Assembly: GCF_003201975.1 (NCBI RefSeq)
Contig: NZ_QJJQ01000018.1
Location: 1 to 64,000 of the forward strand
Direction of reading: 5' to 3'
From: Pseudogracilibacillus auburnensis
Lineage (GTDB): Bacteria > Bacillota > Bacilli > Bacillales > Amphibacillaceae
Length of the DNA: 64,000 bases
Shown one piece after another: positions 25,659-34,383 of the stretch. The position numbers were made by a program, and so were the translations under genes. The notes beneath the pieces were generated by a model. It saw only the letters and a list, made by a program, of their open reading frames with translations, had not been told where the DNA came from and made no database searches. How positions within the stretch are numbered: position 1 is the first letter of the stretch; each line of letters begins with the position of its first letter.

Positions 25659-27020
25659 TTAATCAAAAATTGTTAAATCTCCTGCTTTCGCACTTAATTG
25701 CCCATTTTCGTAAATGCCCATTTTCTCTAACCATACGAGATATTCTGGAGCAGGTGTTTTATTAAATGTTCTTAATAATGTTGCAATATCATGATAGCTC
25801 ATAGATTGATAGTTCAACATGACATCATCCCCCATCGGTGCTGCAATAATAAAATTAACACCTGCTGCGGTTAATAACACACCTAAATTTTCATTGTCAT
25901 TTTGGTCGGCTTTGATATGATTCGTATAACAAATATCTACCCCCATTGGTAAGCCGTGCATTTTCCCCATAAAATGATCTTCTAATCCTGCTCGAATCAC
26001 TTGTTTACTATCATATAAATATTCTGGACCAATAAAGCCGACAACTGTATTAACAATAAATGGGTCATAATGTCGTGCAAATCCATAGTTTCTAGATTCT
26101 AATGTTACTTGGTCAATGTCAAAATGTGCTTCTGCCGACAATTCAGACCCTTGACCTGTTTCAAAATACATCATATTGGGACCTGTACCAGTTCCATATT
26201 CTTTTGCTAACTGATTTGCTTCCCCAATTAGTTCTGCTGAAATGCCAAATGAACGATTCGCTTTTTCTGTTCCTGCAATACTTTGAAAAATCATATCTGC
26301 CGGTGCTCCTTGTTCAATTGCTTTCATCTGTGTTGTCACATGTGCAAGCACACTATTTTGAGTAGGGATTTCCCATTTCTCCATAAATTCTTTCGTAGCG
26401 TGAAAAACTCTTTTTACACTTTCAACAGAATCATCAACAGGGTTGATTCCTAATACAGCATCCCCAATTCCATAAGATAATCCTTCTTTTAACGATGTAA
26501 TAATTCCATCAATATTGTCTGTTGGATGGTTAGGTTGCAAACGGGATGTTAATGTCCCTTTATGACCGATAGAAATATTTGACGTTGTAATGACTTCTAT
26601 TTTATTTGCTGCATGTACTAAATCCAAATTAGACATTAATTTAGTGACTGCAGCAATCATTTCGGAAGTTAATCCTCTACTAATCCTCATTAATTCTCTA
26701 TTTTGTACTTCATCGCTTAAAATGTACTCACGTAAATCTGAAACAGACCAATTTTTTATTTCATGATAAATTTTTTCATTAATATCATTTTCAATAATTC
26801 TCGATACTTCGTCTTTATTAGGGTCTAATAATGGCTCGTTTCTAATTTCATGTAATAATAGATCTCCAACTAGATATTTTGCAGCCACTCTTTCTTGAAC
26901 TGTTTCTGCCGCAACCTTTGCTAAAATATCGCCTGACTTTTCTTCGTTTGCTTTCGCTAATAGATCTTTTAAGTTTTTAAATGAATAATGCACTCCACCA
27001 AGATTAATTTGTAATTTCAT
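25659..27020 (-). CDS. eutB: Ethanolamine ammonia-lyase, large subunit EutB
   Basis: 453 aa, exactly the family length, TIM-barrel catalytic subunit. Recognisable segments: SRLQPNHPTDNIDGI (near 170), INPVDDSVESVKR, QSIAGTEKANRSFGIS, FETGQGSELSAEAHFDIDQVT and MGVDICYTNH near 365. Produces acetaldehyde and ammonium in the microcompartment lumen with EutC. ATG 19 bp after eutA. Confidence 0.95.
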   Translation of the reverse strand: MKLQINLGGVHYSFKNLKDLLAKANEEKSGDILAKVAAETVQERVAAKYLVGDLLLHEIRNEPLLDPNKDEVSRIIENDINEKIYHEIKNWSVSDLREYILSDEVQNRELMRISRGLTSEMIAAVTKLMSNLDLVHAANKIEVITTSNISIGHKGTLTSRLQPNHPTDNIDGIITSLKEGLSYGIGDAVLGINPVDDSVESVKRVFHATKEFMEKWEIPTQNSVLAHVTTQMKAIEQGAPADMIFQSIAGTEKANRSFGISAELIGEANQLAKEYGTGTGPNMMYFETGQGSELSAEAHFDIDQVTLESRNYGFARHYDPFIVNTVVGFIGPEYLYDSKQVIRAGLEDHFMGKMHGLPMGVDICYTNHIKADQNDNENLGVLLTAAGVNFIIAAPMGDDVMLNYQSMSYHDIATLLRTFNKTPAPEYLVWLEKMGIYENGQLSAKAGDLTIFD

Positions 27021-27038
27021 CTAGATTTCCCCCTTTCT

Positions 27039-28481
27039 TTATTGTTCAGAAGAATGAAATGTTAAGGTTTTTACAATGACTGGTACTACATCTGTTTTTA
27101 ATGCTTTTCCAATGTCAATATAATCACCAGTATCTACATGTATTTGATCAATACTTATAACAGGTTGTTGTACCCCTATCGCTATTAATGATTGACCTAA
27201 CACTTTTGCTAAATCAGATTCAACGACTAAAATAATCGGTAAATCTGGATGATTTCTTTCATTCATCAACCTTTTTATCTCATTGGCAATTCGTTGAATA
27301 TCGTTAAACTTTACTAAAGGAATATTCGTTAATGATAAAGCAAAATTATTTTCTACATATGCTGTATCATAAATTCTTCTCGCTTGTTGAAATGTCTTTT
27401 CTAATGTCGAGATCCCATTTTCAATTTGTTCATGAAAATCATGTTTTATAATTGGGATATTTTTTAACGGTAATTTGGATGGATCTATTTCAATTGTTGC
27501 TCCACTAATTTCAGTCGTTTGCGTCCCTGCGCCTAATACTGTTGCACGAACTGTTTCCATCGGTGCCTCTACTATAAATTTTTCGTATATAGAACTTTGT
27601 TGAATTTTTGCTGCTAATAAAATGCCGATATCATTATACGAAGCTTTACTTTCGATCGTTTCTAATTGATACATACATTCTGACACACCACCTGAAAATG
27701 TGACAACATCAATCGGTAATCGCCAATCTGGTTTATGCCCCAAAATAAGTGGTCTATCTTTTTCTTGTAATTCATTTGTTAATGTTCGAGATAAAGTACC
27801 AAGCAACATATTTAATACTTTATCTATGTGAGGATGATTATGGCTGTCTCCAATTTGTAAACGAATTCCCTCTTGTTTTAACATGCTCCTAACTGGAGGC
27901 GATATTGATTTGATCACATGATGGTCAAATTCAATTAATCTTCCTCCTACATGTAATGTACATGTACCGAGCAATATTTCATTTTTGTATACAGCTATAT
28001 TTGCTGTTCCACCACCAATATCAACATTCGCACGAACTAGTCGATTTCCTTTCGATTTCGCAAATACTCCGGAACCTTTCGCTGCGATAATTCCTTCTAA
28101 ATCTGGACCAGCTGTCGCAACTAAAAACTCCCCAGCTTCTTTGGATAAATAGTGGACCATTTCACTCGCATTGTTTTTCGTAGCTGCTTCTCCTGTAATA
28201 ATGACCGCACCTGTTTCAATCATATGTGGTAAAATATTTGCTCGGTCATATTCATGTTGAATAATTTGCTCTACTTCACTCGTATTAATTGTTGTTTCAT
28301 CTAGTAAAGGTGTTCGGTATACTGGGCTTTGATACAATATTTCTTTATCGACTATTTCAATTCTTGGAACATGAGATATACCAGCTACATTTAATAATGA
28401 CAGACGGCTAATAATTAATTTTGTCGTACTCGTTCCAATGTCGATCCCTGCACTTATGATAGATTCCCTTTGTTTAGACAA
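27039..28481 (-). CDS. eutA: Ethanolamine ammonia-lyase reactivating factor EutA
   Basis: 480 aa. ASKHA/Hsp70-like ATPase fold that exchanges damaged cobalamin in EutBC for fresh adenosylcobalamin. Visible motifs: the phosphate-1 loop AGIDIGTSTTK near 12-22, ANVDIGGGTANIAVY near 150 and VTFSGGVSECMYQ near 255. TTG start with GAGGTGA 10 bases before. First gene of the second eut transcription unit, behind its own promoter and an antiterminator/terminator leader. Confidence 0.93.
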   Translation of the reverse strand: MSKQRESIISAGIDIGTSTTKLIISRLSLLNVAGISHVPRIEIVDKEILYQSPVYRTPLLDETTINTSEVEQIIQHEYDRANILPHMIETGAVIITGEAATKNNASEMVHYLSKEAGEFLVATAGPDLEGIIAAKGSGVFAKSKGNRLVRANVDIGGGTANIAVYKNEILLGTCTLHVGGRLIEFDHHVIKSISPPVRSMLKQEGIRLQIGDSHNHPHIDKVLNMLLGTLSRTLTNELQEKDRPLILGHKPDWRLPIDVVTFSGGVSECMYQLETIESKASYNDIGILLAAKIQQSSIYEKFIVEAPMETVRATVLGAGTQTTEISGATIEIDPSKLPLKNIPIIKHDFHEQIENGISTLEKTFQQARRIYDTAYVENNFALSLTNIPLVKFNDIQRIANEIKRLMNERNHPDLPIILVVESDLAKVLGQSLIAIGVQQPVISIDQIHVDTGDYIDIGKALKTDVVPVIVKTLTFHSSEQ

Positions 28482-28511
28482 CTTCTATTACTCACCTCGC
28501 AAAATAAAAAT

Positions 28512-28550
28512 AGCCATTAAGACTCTCACTTCCCAAGAGTCTTAATGGCT
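28512..28550 (-). terminator. Leader terminator upstream of eutA
   Basis: A 15-bp perfect stem, AGCCATTAAGACTCT and complement, followed on the minus strand by a T-rich tail (TATTTTTATTTTG). Its first bases overlap the hexaloop hairpin at 28547-28558, so the two structures exclude each other. Confidence 0.88.
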
Positions 28551-28558
28551 TCTTTGCC
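28547..28558 (-). promoter_or_regulatory. ANTAR (EutV) target hairpin in the eutA leader
   Basis: Minus-strand GGC-AAAGAA-GCC: a hairpin with a six-base loop carrying A at position 1 and G at position 4, the signature recognised by ANTAR regulators. It overlaps the terminator stem. A sequence shared with the other eut leader, AAGTGAATA, lies at 28565-28573. The pairing with EutV is inferred. Confidence 0.75.
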
Positions 28559-28583
28559 TACATTTATTCACTTTTCTAGCTAA

Positions 28584-28612
28584 ATTATAACAAATGTATA
28601 ATGTCATGTAAA
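28584..28612 (-). promoter_or_regulatory. Sigma-A promoter of the eutA-mdh operon
   Basis: TTTACA, 17 bp, TATAAT on the minus strand, just inside the end of the eutP gene. It gives a leader of about 95 nt that contains the hexaloop hairpin and the terminator. Confidence 0.75.
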
Positions 28613-28618
28613 GGCTTT

Positions 28619-29116
28619 CTATTCTACGTATAATAACAATGGATCGTTATGCTTTTCGGCATATGCTTTCATCTCTAATAAACTATTACAAATGACTAAA
28701 GGTTGTATATGTTTTAAACCTGTTTTATTTACAACACTAGTAATTATGACAGGTCCTCTTAACATGACACGCTTTAATATATTGAAAGAACGTTCAATAT
28801 CAGCACCCTTCGCATCTGCTTTTGTTATAATGCCAATCGGTAATTTCGGGACACCTCCACCAAATCCTGGTGGAAAGATATTTTTGTGTGTTGTAGCATC
28901 TTGTACATATGCTACATGTGTTACTTGAAAAGATGTAGCCATAATATTTTTATAATATAACGGGTTCTCAGTATATTCACCTGGTGTATCTACTACCCAA
29001 TCATGATATTCTAAAGATTGCGTTTTTCTAGCTTTAGTACCAATATCAACAAGTTCATTTACTAAAGTTGTTTTCCCTGCATCAATTGCACCAATCATCA
29101 TCACTTTATTTTTCAT
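28619..29116 (-). CDS. eutP: EutP/PduV-like P-loop NTPase
   Basis: 165 aa. Small P-loop protein found in eut and pdu operons, reported to have acetate kinase or GTPase-like activity. Motifs: Walker A GAIDAGKTTL near residue 8, WVVDTPGEYTEN (G3-like) and ITKADAKGADIE (G4-like TKAD). The ATG at 29116 is favoured (AGGATG 6 bases upstream); an ATG three codons earlier is possible. It follows eutS by 10 bp or less. Confidence 0.88.
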   Translation of the reverse strand: MKNKVMMIGAIDAGKTTLVNELVDIGTKARKTQSLEYHDWVVDTPGEYTENPLYYKNIMATSFQVTHVAYVQDATTHKNIFPPGFGGGVPKLPIGIITKADAKGADIERSFNILKRVMLRGPVIITSVVNKTGLKHIQPLVICNSLLEMKAYAEKHNDPLLLYVE

Positions 29117-29126
29117 GTGAATCATC

Positions 29127-29480
29127 CTAAGATTTCGTAATATTTGATGGTGTGTATCCTAAGTTTTCTGCTAAAAAACGATTAATTTCGATTAATGCTG
29201 TTTCCACTTCTGACACATCACCAACAACGACTAAACTGCCTGTAAAACGATCTAAAAAACCTAAATGAACATTCGCTGATTTCGTCGCAATATCTCCGGC
29301 TATAATGACAGTTTCACTAGGAGTACAAGTCATAATTCCTAGAGCACCTGCTTTTTCAATGCCGAGCATTTGAAATAGGTCATCATTCGGGTTTGCGATT
29401 AAATGACTTAATGTTAATTGTTTTCCTGGTACAAATTCCTGTATGAACCTTTTCTTTTCTTCTTTTTCATTGTTAAACAT
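29127..29480 (-). CDS. eutS: EutS-type BMC-H shell protein (circularly permuted)
   Basis: 117 aa. EutS pattern: a N-terminal stretch RFIQEFVPGKQLTLSHLIANP, then GALGIMTCTPSETVIIAGDIATKSANVHLGFLDRFTGSLVVVGD. EutS forms bent hexamers and is thought to shape shell edges. It sits between eutH and eutP in the first eut transcription unit. Confidence 0.93.
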   Translation of the reverse strand: MFNNEKEEKKRFIQEFVPGKQLTLSHLIANPNDDLFQMLGIEKAGALGIMTCTPSETVIIAGDIATKSANVHLGFLDRFTGSLVVVGDVSEVETALIEINRFLAENLGYTPSNITKS

Positions 29481-29497
29481 GGATAATGCCTCCTACT

Positions 29498-30769
29498 TTA
29501 ACTCACAGCGGTTTTCTCTTGATCAGATTCATTATCTATATCTAAATACTCTTTTTCACCAATAATTCCTTTTGCTCTATCTTCATTCTCTAATTTCAAT
29601 GCAGTCGGAACAGATAAATAATAAGCAAAAATAATCGCAATCACTCCACCTGCAAATTTACCAATCATAACTGGTAAAATAATGGTCGGTTGGAAATTCG
29701 CTGAAAATGATAAGTGATCCCCTAATAAGAATGCAGCAGTAACTCCAAATGCGATATTAATTACTTTATCTTTTGGAGGCATATAACGAACTAAAGAAAA
29801 CATTGCTAAAATATTTGCCATCGTCGCTAATAATCCGGCACTACCGACCGATGATAACCCCATCTTCTTACCAATTTTCGCTAAAATACCTGCACCATAT
29901 TTACGTAATAAATAAACCATCGGGAATGCCCCCGCTAACATAATACCAATATTTCCAGCTGTTTCTAATGCTCTAAACTGATCTTCTTTATCTGCCATAA
30001 TCGGATCAAAGCCCCATACACCAAATACAGTAGAGAAAACACCTGTGAAAATTTCTACGATAGAGAATACTAATACTAATTTAATTCCTGCATCCATTAA
30101 TCTTCCAAAAATCATAAATCCAGTAATCATAATATTCGGTACTAATTTTAACCCTAGCGCAATTAAAATGACAAAAATAACTAACGGAAGTAAGTTTACC
30201 ATAATTTGAAAATAACCTATAGCAAAGTCAATATTTGATAGACCAATCGTATTAATTTCCTCACGAACTTTCGTGTTAAATAATACTAATAAAGATGAAG
30301 CAATAAATGCTCCAATTGGAATCGTTAAAACTCCTGACATAATACCTAATGCCATATATTTATGGTCACGTTTATCTAACATCGCTAGTCCCATTGGTAC
30401 TGAGAATACGATTGTTGCACCAGCCATAAAACCAACAATCATTGCCATAACAAGACCTTCAACAGTTGATTTCAAAGCATCCGCTAATTGATATCCCCCC
30501 ATATCAGACGCTAAAATCGTTGTAGCCGCAGTTGCTGGGTCTGCTCCAATGGATAAAAATAAAGGGCTAATAAATTTACTAATAAAAATTGTCAAATAAG
30601 GAATAGACGCCATAATTCCTGCTGCAGGCACAAAAATATGCCCTACAGTATGTAAACCTGACATAAATTCTTTACCTAATCCATTTTCTGAATCTTTGAT
30701 TGCTGCAGCAGCACCTAGTACAGCACATATCATGATGATATAAATAACAACATTACCTATCATCTCCAT
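29498..30769 (-). CDS. eutH: Ethanolamine permease EutH
   Basis: 423-aa polytopic membrane protein with about eleven hydrophobic segments. Typical EutH segments: LHTVGHIFVPAAGIMASIPYLT near 40 and GADPATAATTILASDMGGYQLAD near 78. Imports ethanolamine at low external concentration. The ATG at 30769 is chosen because GGGGGAA precedes it by 6 bases; a start five codons upstream lacks a site. First gene of the eutH-eutS-eutP unit, behind an antiterminator/terminator leader. Confidence 0.92.
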   Translation of the reverse strand: MEMIGNVVIYIIMICAVLGAAAAIKDSENGLGKEFMSGLHTVGHIFVPAAGIMASIPYLTIFISKFISPLFLSIGADPATAATTILASDMGGYQLADALKSTVEGLVMAMIVGFMAGATIVFSVPMGLAMLDKRDHKYMALGIMSGVLTIPIGAFIASSLLVLFNTKVREEINTIGLSNIDFAIGYFQIMVNLLPLVIFVILIALGLKLVPNIMITGFMIFGRLMDAGIKLVLVFSIVEIFTGVFSTVFGVWGFDPIMADKEDQFRALETAGNIGIMLAGAFPMVYLLRKYGAGILAKIGKKMGLSSVGSAGLLATMANILAMFSLVRYMPPKDKVINIAFGVTAAFLLGDHLSFSANFQPTIILPVMIGKFAGGVIAIIFAYYLSVPTALKLENEDRAKGIIGEKEYLDIDNESDQEKTAVS

Positions 30770-30851
30770 ATAAAATTCCCCCAATACTTTTTATTTACTT
30801 ACTTCGTCATCCTTTTCTAATTTACACCTCCCTTAATGTAAAAAACAAAAA

Positions 30852-30883
30852 GACGCCAAAAGAGAACTTCTCTTTTAAGCGCC
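30852..30883 (-). terminator. Leader terminator upstream of eutH
   Basis: Minus-strand hairpin with an AAAAGAGAA/TTCTCTTTT core extended by GGCGC/GGCGTC, then TTTTTGTTTTTT. Its ascending arm overlaps the ANTAR hairpin at 30875-30892. Confidence 0.85.
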
Positions 30884-30892
30884 TTTGCTTAA
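30875..30892 (-). promoter_or_regulatory. ANTAR (EutV) target hairpin in the eutH leader
   Basis: Minus-strand TTAAGC-AAAGGC-GCTTAA: a 6-bp perfect stem with a six-base loop, A at position 1 and G at position 4. It lies 7 nt after the eutV stop and overlaps the terminator. AAGTGAATA, also present in the eutA leader, occurs at 30896-30904. Confidence 0.8.
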
Positions 30893-30898
30893 TCATAT

Positions 30899-31465
30899 TC
30901 ACTTGTTTTTGTTTATTATTCTCATAGCTAACTCATACATAGATAAACGATTGGACATACTCGTATCTCGTAAATATTTAAATGCTACTTGTTCAGTGAT
31001 AGATTTCTGCTCCATCACAATTCCTTTTGCTTTTTCTATCACTTTCCTATGCTGTACTTCTTCTTTCGCACGATCAATATTTTGTTGTAATTTCTTCGCC
31101 TTTTTCGCTTGATGTAACGCTACTTCAATTGCAGGAATCAAATTTTTACTTGAAATCGGTTTAACAATATAGCCGATAACATTATCTTGTTGAGCCTTTT
31201 TCACAAATTCTCTTTGACTATATGCTGTGATGATAATAATCGGAACATCTAACTGTTTACCGATTATTTTACTCGCTTTTAAGCCATCTAACTTTGGCAT
31301 TTTTATATCCATTAAAATAATATCTGGTTTTAATCTTAAAGCATATTCAACAGCCTTTTCGCCATCATTTACTTCTTTAATAACTTCATATCCTTCAGAT
31401 TCAAGCATTAACTTTAAATCCATTCGAATGATAGATTCATCTTCAACTAATAGGATTCTCTTCAA
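30899..31465 (-). CDS. eutV: EutV response regulator with ANTAR RNA-binding domain
   Basis: 188 aa. Receiver domain 1-120 with EDE near 8-10, phospho-acceptor Asp53 in IILMDIKMPK and Lys in YIVKPISS. The ANTAR domain (about 125-185) has VIEKAKGIVMEQKSITEQVAFKYLRDTSM. ANTAR proteins bind paired hexaloop hairpins in leader RNAs and prevent terminator formation. Two such leaders lie downstream. The start overlaps the eutW end by 23 bp, coupling the two. Confidence 0.95.
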   Translation of the reverse strand: MKRILLVEDESIIRMDLKLMLESEGYEVIKEVNDGEKAVEYALRLKPDIILMDIKMPKLDGLKASKIIGKQLDVPIIIITAYSQREFVKKAQQDNVIGYIVKPISSKNLIPAIEVALHQAKKAKKLQQNIDRAKEEVQHRKVIEKAKGIVMEQKSITEQVAFKYLRDTSMSNRLSMYELAMRIINKNK

Positions 31466-32897
31466 AACTTACCTTCACCTCCGGGCTTTTCTTAAACGAA
31501 ATAACTGCATGAGTCCCCAAGGTCATGGATTGAAAAGCAAATTCACCTTCTAAATCACTCTCTACTAAATTGCGAACGATTTTTAATCCTAAAGAAGGTT
31601 TTAATATTTTTATACCAACCCCATTGTCGGTCACATGAATATGTATCGTGTCATTTTCCACTACAAATTCAATATTAATTTTCCCTTCTTTTTCTTTTTC
31701 GAAAGCATGCTTCAAAATATTTTGAATCAATTCATTTATAATAAGCGATATTGAAACCGCTTTCCTTTGACTTGTGAATATTATATTATTATTTGTTTCA
31801 ATAATCAAGTCTATTTTTTTATAAATTGAATTAATCACTAATTTAGAACATACTTTTCTAGTTAATTCAATAATGTTTACTAATTCTGAATTTGATCCAT
31901 CTTTAGATAAAATTAGTTCATATACTGCAGATATACTGAAGACTCTGTTCAATGCTACTTCAAAATGTTCATAGCTATCCCCTAAATGACCTTGGTGCAT
32001 TTGTAACCTTAATAAACTTGCGATTGTTTGCAAATTGTTTTTTACACGATGATGGATTTCTTCAATCATAATAGATTTCACCGATAATTCTTTTTCTTTC
32101 ATTTTTAATTCTGTTAAATCTTGGATAATTAATAAAGTATTCATTTTATTTTTTGTATGTCTTAATTTAATTTTTTTAATAATTAGACTTTTCTTTCCAA
32201 TTGTTCGCTCAAACACATACACATCTTCATCATTTCCTTCATAAATTTCTTGCAGAAATGGCAATAATTTCGTTATTTTTTCTTTGTATATTTGATTTGT
32301 TTGATTCATTTCTACTAAAAATTTAATACCAACTGGATTAGCATAAATTAATTTATGATGATGATCTGTTAAAATAAACATTTCCATCAACATGTCAGAA
32401 ACAATTGGTACAGAATCATTGTCATAGGATAAAATAATATCGAGTACTTGTGTCGGAATCGATAAATTACTTTCTTCTATATGAATATTATTTAAATATT
32501 TAAGCCCTCTTTCTTCTATAAGTACTGCGATAATTTCTTCGGTTTCATTTCTTACTGGGATAACTGTTTGGTGTACACTTCTTCCTTCTTGATTAATTGC
32601 ATGCTTTATTATTGATTTTTTCCCCTTTTTAAAACTATAAAAAACACCTGGTTCAAAAATTTCAAACACATTTTTGCCGACAACCGATTTTTTATAGATT
32701 GGATGATTAATTTTTGGAAATGCCTCTGCGACAACGATAGCATGTTGATGGTTTTTGCTCAAACAGTCAATAAAAATATATGACTGAGACAATTCCGCAA
32801 ATAAAGATATTGAAGATGCTATTTTCATTAAAATTTTTATATCAGATGGGGATAAATTCGTTTCTTCTTTACATATTTGTTCTAGTTTTTGAAGCAT
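31443..32897 (-). CDS. eutW: EutW sensor histidine kinase
   Basis: 484 aa, soluble. An N-terminal sensory domain (about 1-145, histidine_kinase_N type), a PAS-like segment (about 155-270), a HisKA_2 box with the phospho-acceptor in EEIHHRVKNNLQTIASLLRLQ near 281, and a C-terminal HATPase with NELIQNILKHAF and DNGVGI. EutW autophosphorylates on sensing ethanolamine and activates EutV. ATG behind AGGTGA. First gene of the eutWV unit. Confidence 0.93.
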   Translation of the reverse strand: MLQKLEQICKEETNLSPSDIKILMKIASSISLFAELSQSYIFIDCLSKNHQHAIVVAEAFPKINHPIYKKSVVGKNVFEIFEPGVFYSFKKGKKSIIKHAINQEGRSVHQTVIPVRNETEEIIAVLIEERGLKYLNNIHIEESNLSIPTQVLDIILSYDNDSVPIVSDMLMEMFILTDHHHKLIYANPVGIKFLVEMNQTNQIYKEKITKLLPFLQEIYEGNDEDVYVFERTIGKKSLIIKKIKLRHTKNKMNTLLIIQDLTELKMKEKELSVKSIMIEEIHHRVKNNLQTIASLLRLQMHQGHLGDSYEHFEVALNRVFSISAVYELILSKDGSNSELVNIIELTRKVCSKLVINSIYKKIDLIIETNNNIIFTSQRKAVSISLIINELIQNILKHAFEKEKEGKINIEFVVENDTIHIHVTDNGVGIKILKPSLGLKIVRNLVESDLEGEFAFQSMTLGTHAVISFKKSPEVKVSFEENPIS

Positions 32898-32930
32898 ATA
32901 ATCACCTAATATTTTTTAAAAGTTTATTTC

Positions 32931-32958
32931 ATCATATCATGTTTATCAATTATCTCAA
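32931..32958 (-). promoter_or_regulatory. Candidate sigma-A promoter of eutWV
   Basis: TTGAGA, 16 bp, TATGAT on the minus strand, about 33 bp before the eutW ATG, between the intron remnant and the gene. Confidence 0.5.
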
Positions 32959-33044
32959 GATAAGACTTTTTCTCTTCCTGCATCATGCCCACGTTTCTTT
33001 AGACGAAATCCATAACTATAATGTGAGATTGATGGGTCATACAC

Positions 33045-33329
33045 CTGTGTAAGAACTTCTCTGTGGGTAAGCACTCATTCTTCCGCTCCATCTCCCTACT
33101 TCATTTATTTGATGATGTATCCTTTGGCAGTAAGAACTTTGATTTGTTTGACAATCTCATTTCAAATACACCTAGCCTTATCTGAAGTTCGTGTCCCTTA
33201 GGGCGGAGATTTGCCGCCGATTTCCTTCAGATTCCACCTAACGATGAACACCCTTGTCTTTAGCTAACCGCTACTACGGCCTTCGCGATTCAGGACTTTA
33301 ACCTTATAGAATATGTGCATGCCACGCAC
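33045..33329 (-). mobile_element. 5' fragment of a group IIC intron (domain I only)
   Basis: Read on the minus strand from 33329, the sequence follows the 5' region of bacterial class C introns such as the Oceanobacillus iheyensis intron: GTGCG start, CAAGGGTGT, GGAATCTGAAGGAA, GGCGGCAAA, GGACACGAACTTCA, TAAGGCTAGGT, CAAAGTTCTTACTGCCAAAG and TAAATGAAG, then GTGCTTACCC. No reverse transcriptase and no domain V/VI follow before eutW, so it is truncated. The lower boundary is uncertain (32985-33045). The 5' end lies exactly at the T-tract of the upstream terminator, the target preferred by this class. Confidence 0.82.
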
Positions 33330-33483
33330 AACAAAAAAAGGATCAAATCATTGACCCTCTTTTCATTTTAACATATACAATTATTGTTTTGGCTGCAGAT
33401 CTTCAATTGAATCAATGTCCATGTAGTCTGGAACAACTAAGCCAATTTTCGCCCCGACTAAGTTTGGTCCTAAGTCAATAAGT
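33328..33483 (-). repeat. 156-bp direct repeat, right copy (3' end of binding-protein gene plus terminator)
   Basis: Same orientation and length as 18055-18210, with five mismatches. It includes the terminator stem at 33335-33363 (AAAAAGGATCAA with TTGACCCTCTTTT, imperfect). The two copies bracket the whole eut locus. Confidence 0.9.
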
Positions 33484-34307
33484 TCATCTTTATGCTTTTC
33501 GTAAAAATCCTTATGGGTAGCAGGTAACCAAGCGGCTAATGTTGCATCTGCATCACCATTTGCTAAAGATTCAAAAACAATTGCTACATCAACCGGAGTT
33601 ACAGTAACTTGAAATCCCTTTTGTTCCATTACCTTTTTTACCACACCAGAAGATGCGCGTTCGGAATCCCATGGTGTTGAAACAAGTTCAATTTCAACTC
33701 CATCCACATCATTCACACCCTCTGTCCAGACGGCAACTTTTTCTTCATTGTCAGCAACCCAACGTTTAGCAACTTCTTCCACTTCTTCACCAGTTTCTTG
33801 AGCCTCATACATAATATTTTCCATATCTTCCACTTCCCACTCAAACTGGTTAATTAATTTGTATGCTTCCGGATTCTCTTCTTCAAGTCCTAGTCTTGTT
33901 AAAGTATTAATCCCTTCTTCTCCACCGTAAATTTCTTTTGGATCATCTAAATATTTCATATCGGGATATTTGGCGAACATCCAATGAGGATTCCAACCTG
34001 TAATAATAATTGGTTCTTCCTGTTCAATTGCTTTATCTAATTCTGACATCATTGCTGCTGTTGAAGATAACTCAACAGACCATCCTTCCAAAGTCTCATA
34101 CTCTTCGATCGCTCTTTCTGTCGTAACAGAGATACCAGCACCAGGCTCAATTCCTGTAATCGTATATTCGACCATTTCACTATAATTATCCGCTTGGTCT
34201 CCTTCTTGTTGTCCCTCTTCCTTTGAATCATTACTTGAACATGCTGTTAAAAACAGTGCACAAGCAATTCCTATAAATAAAAATGTCTTTTTTATTGGAT
34301 TTTTCAT
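33381..34307 (-). CDS. Glycine betaine/proline-betaine-binding lipoprotein (OpuAC-like), second copy
   Basis: 308 aa. The lipoprotein signal ends at the lipobox LTAC near residue 23, so it is anchored on the outer face of the membrane. The ProX/OpuAC fold shows the GIEPGAGI start, GWNPHWMFAKYPDMKYLDDP with tryptophans of the betaine cage, and AAWLPATHKDFYEKH. The chosen ATG lies 11 bases after AAAGGA; the ATG 7 codons upstream has no site. It follows a close paralog by 76 bp. Its 3' end is duplicated at 18055. Confidence 0.88.
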   Translation of the reverse strand: MKNPIKKTFLFIGIACALFLTACSSNDSKEEGQQEGDQADNYSEMVEYTITGIEPGAGISVTTERAIEEYETLEGWSVELSSTAAMMSELDKAIEQEEPIIITGWNPHWMFAKYPDMKYLDDPKEIYGGEEGINTLTRLGLEEENPEAYKLINQFEWEVEDMENIMYEAQETGEEVEEVAKRWVADNEEKVAVWTEGVNDVDGVEIELVSTPWDSERASSGVVKKVMEQKGFQVTVTPVDVAIVFESLANGDADATLAAWLPATHKDFYEKHKDELIDLGPNLVGAKIGLVVPDYMDIDSIEDLQPKQ

Positions 34308-34345
34308 GATGCATATAATCCTTTCCAAGTAGATTTTATAAAGAA

Positions 34346-34376
34346 AAGAAAGAAGCTAACCTAGAGCTTCTCTCTT
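34346..34376 (-). terminator. Hairpin between the two binding-protein genes
   Basis: A 12-bp imperfect stem, AAGAGAGAAGCT with AGCTTCTTTCTT, followed by a pyrimidine-rich tail. It probably attenuates transcription into the second binding-protein gene or stabilises the upstream mRNA. Confidence 0.5.
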
Positions 34377-34383
34377 AACCATT

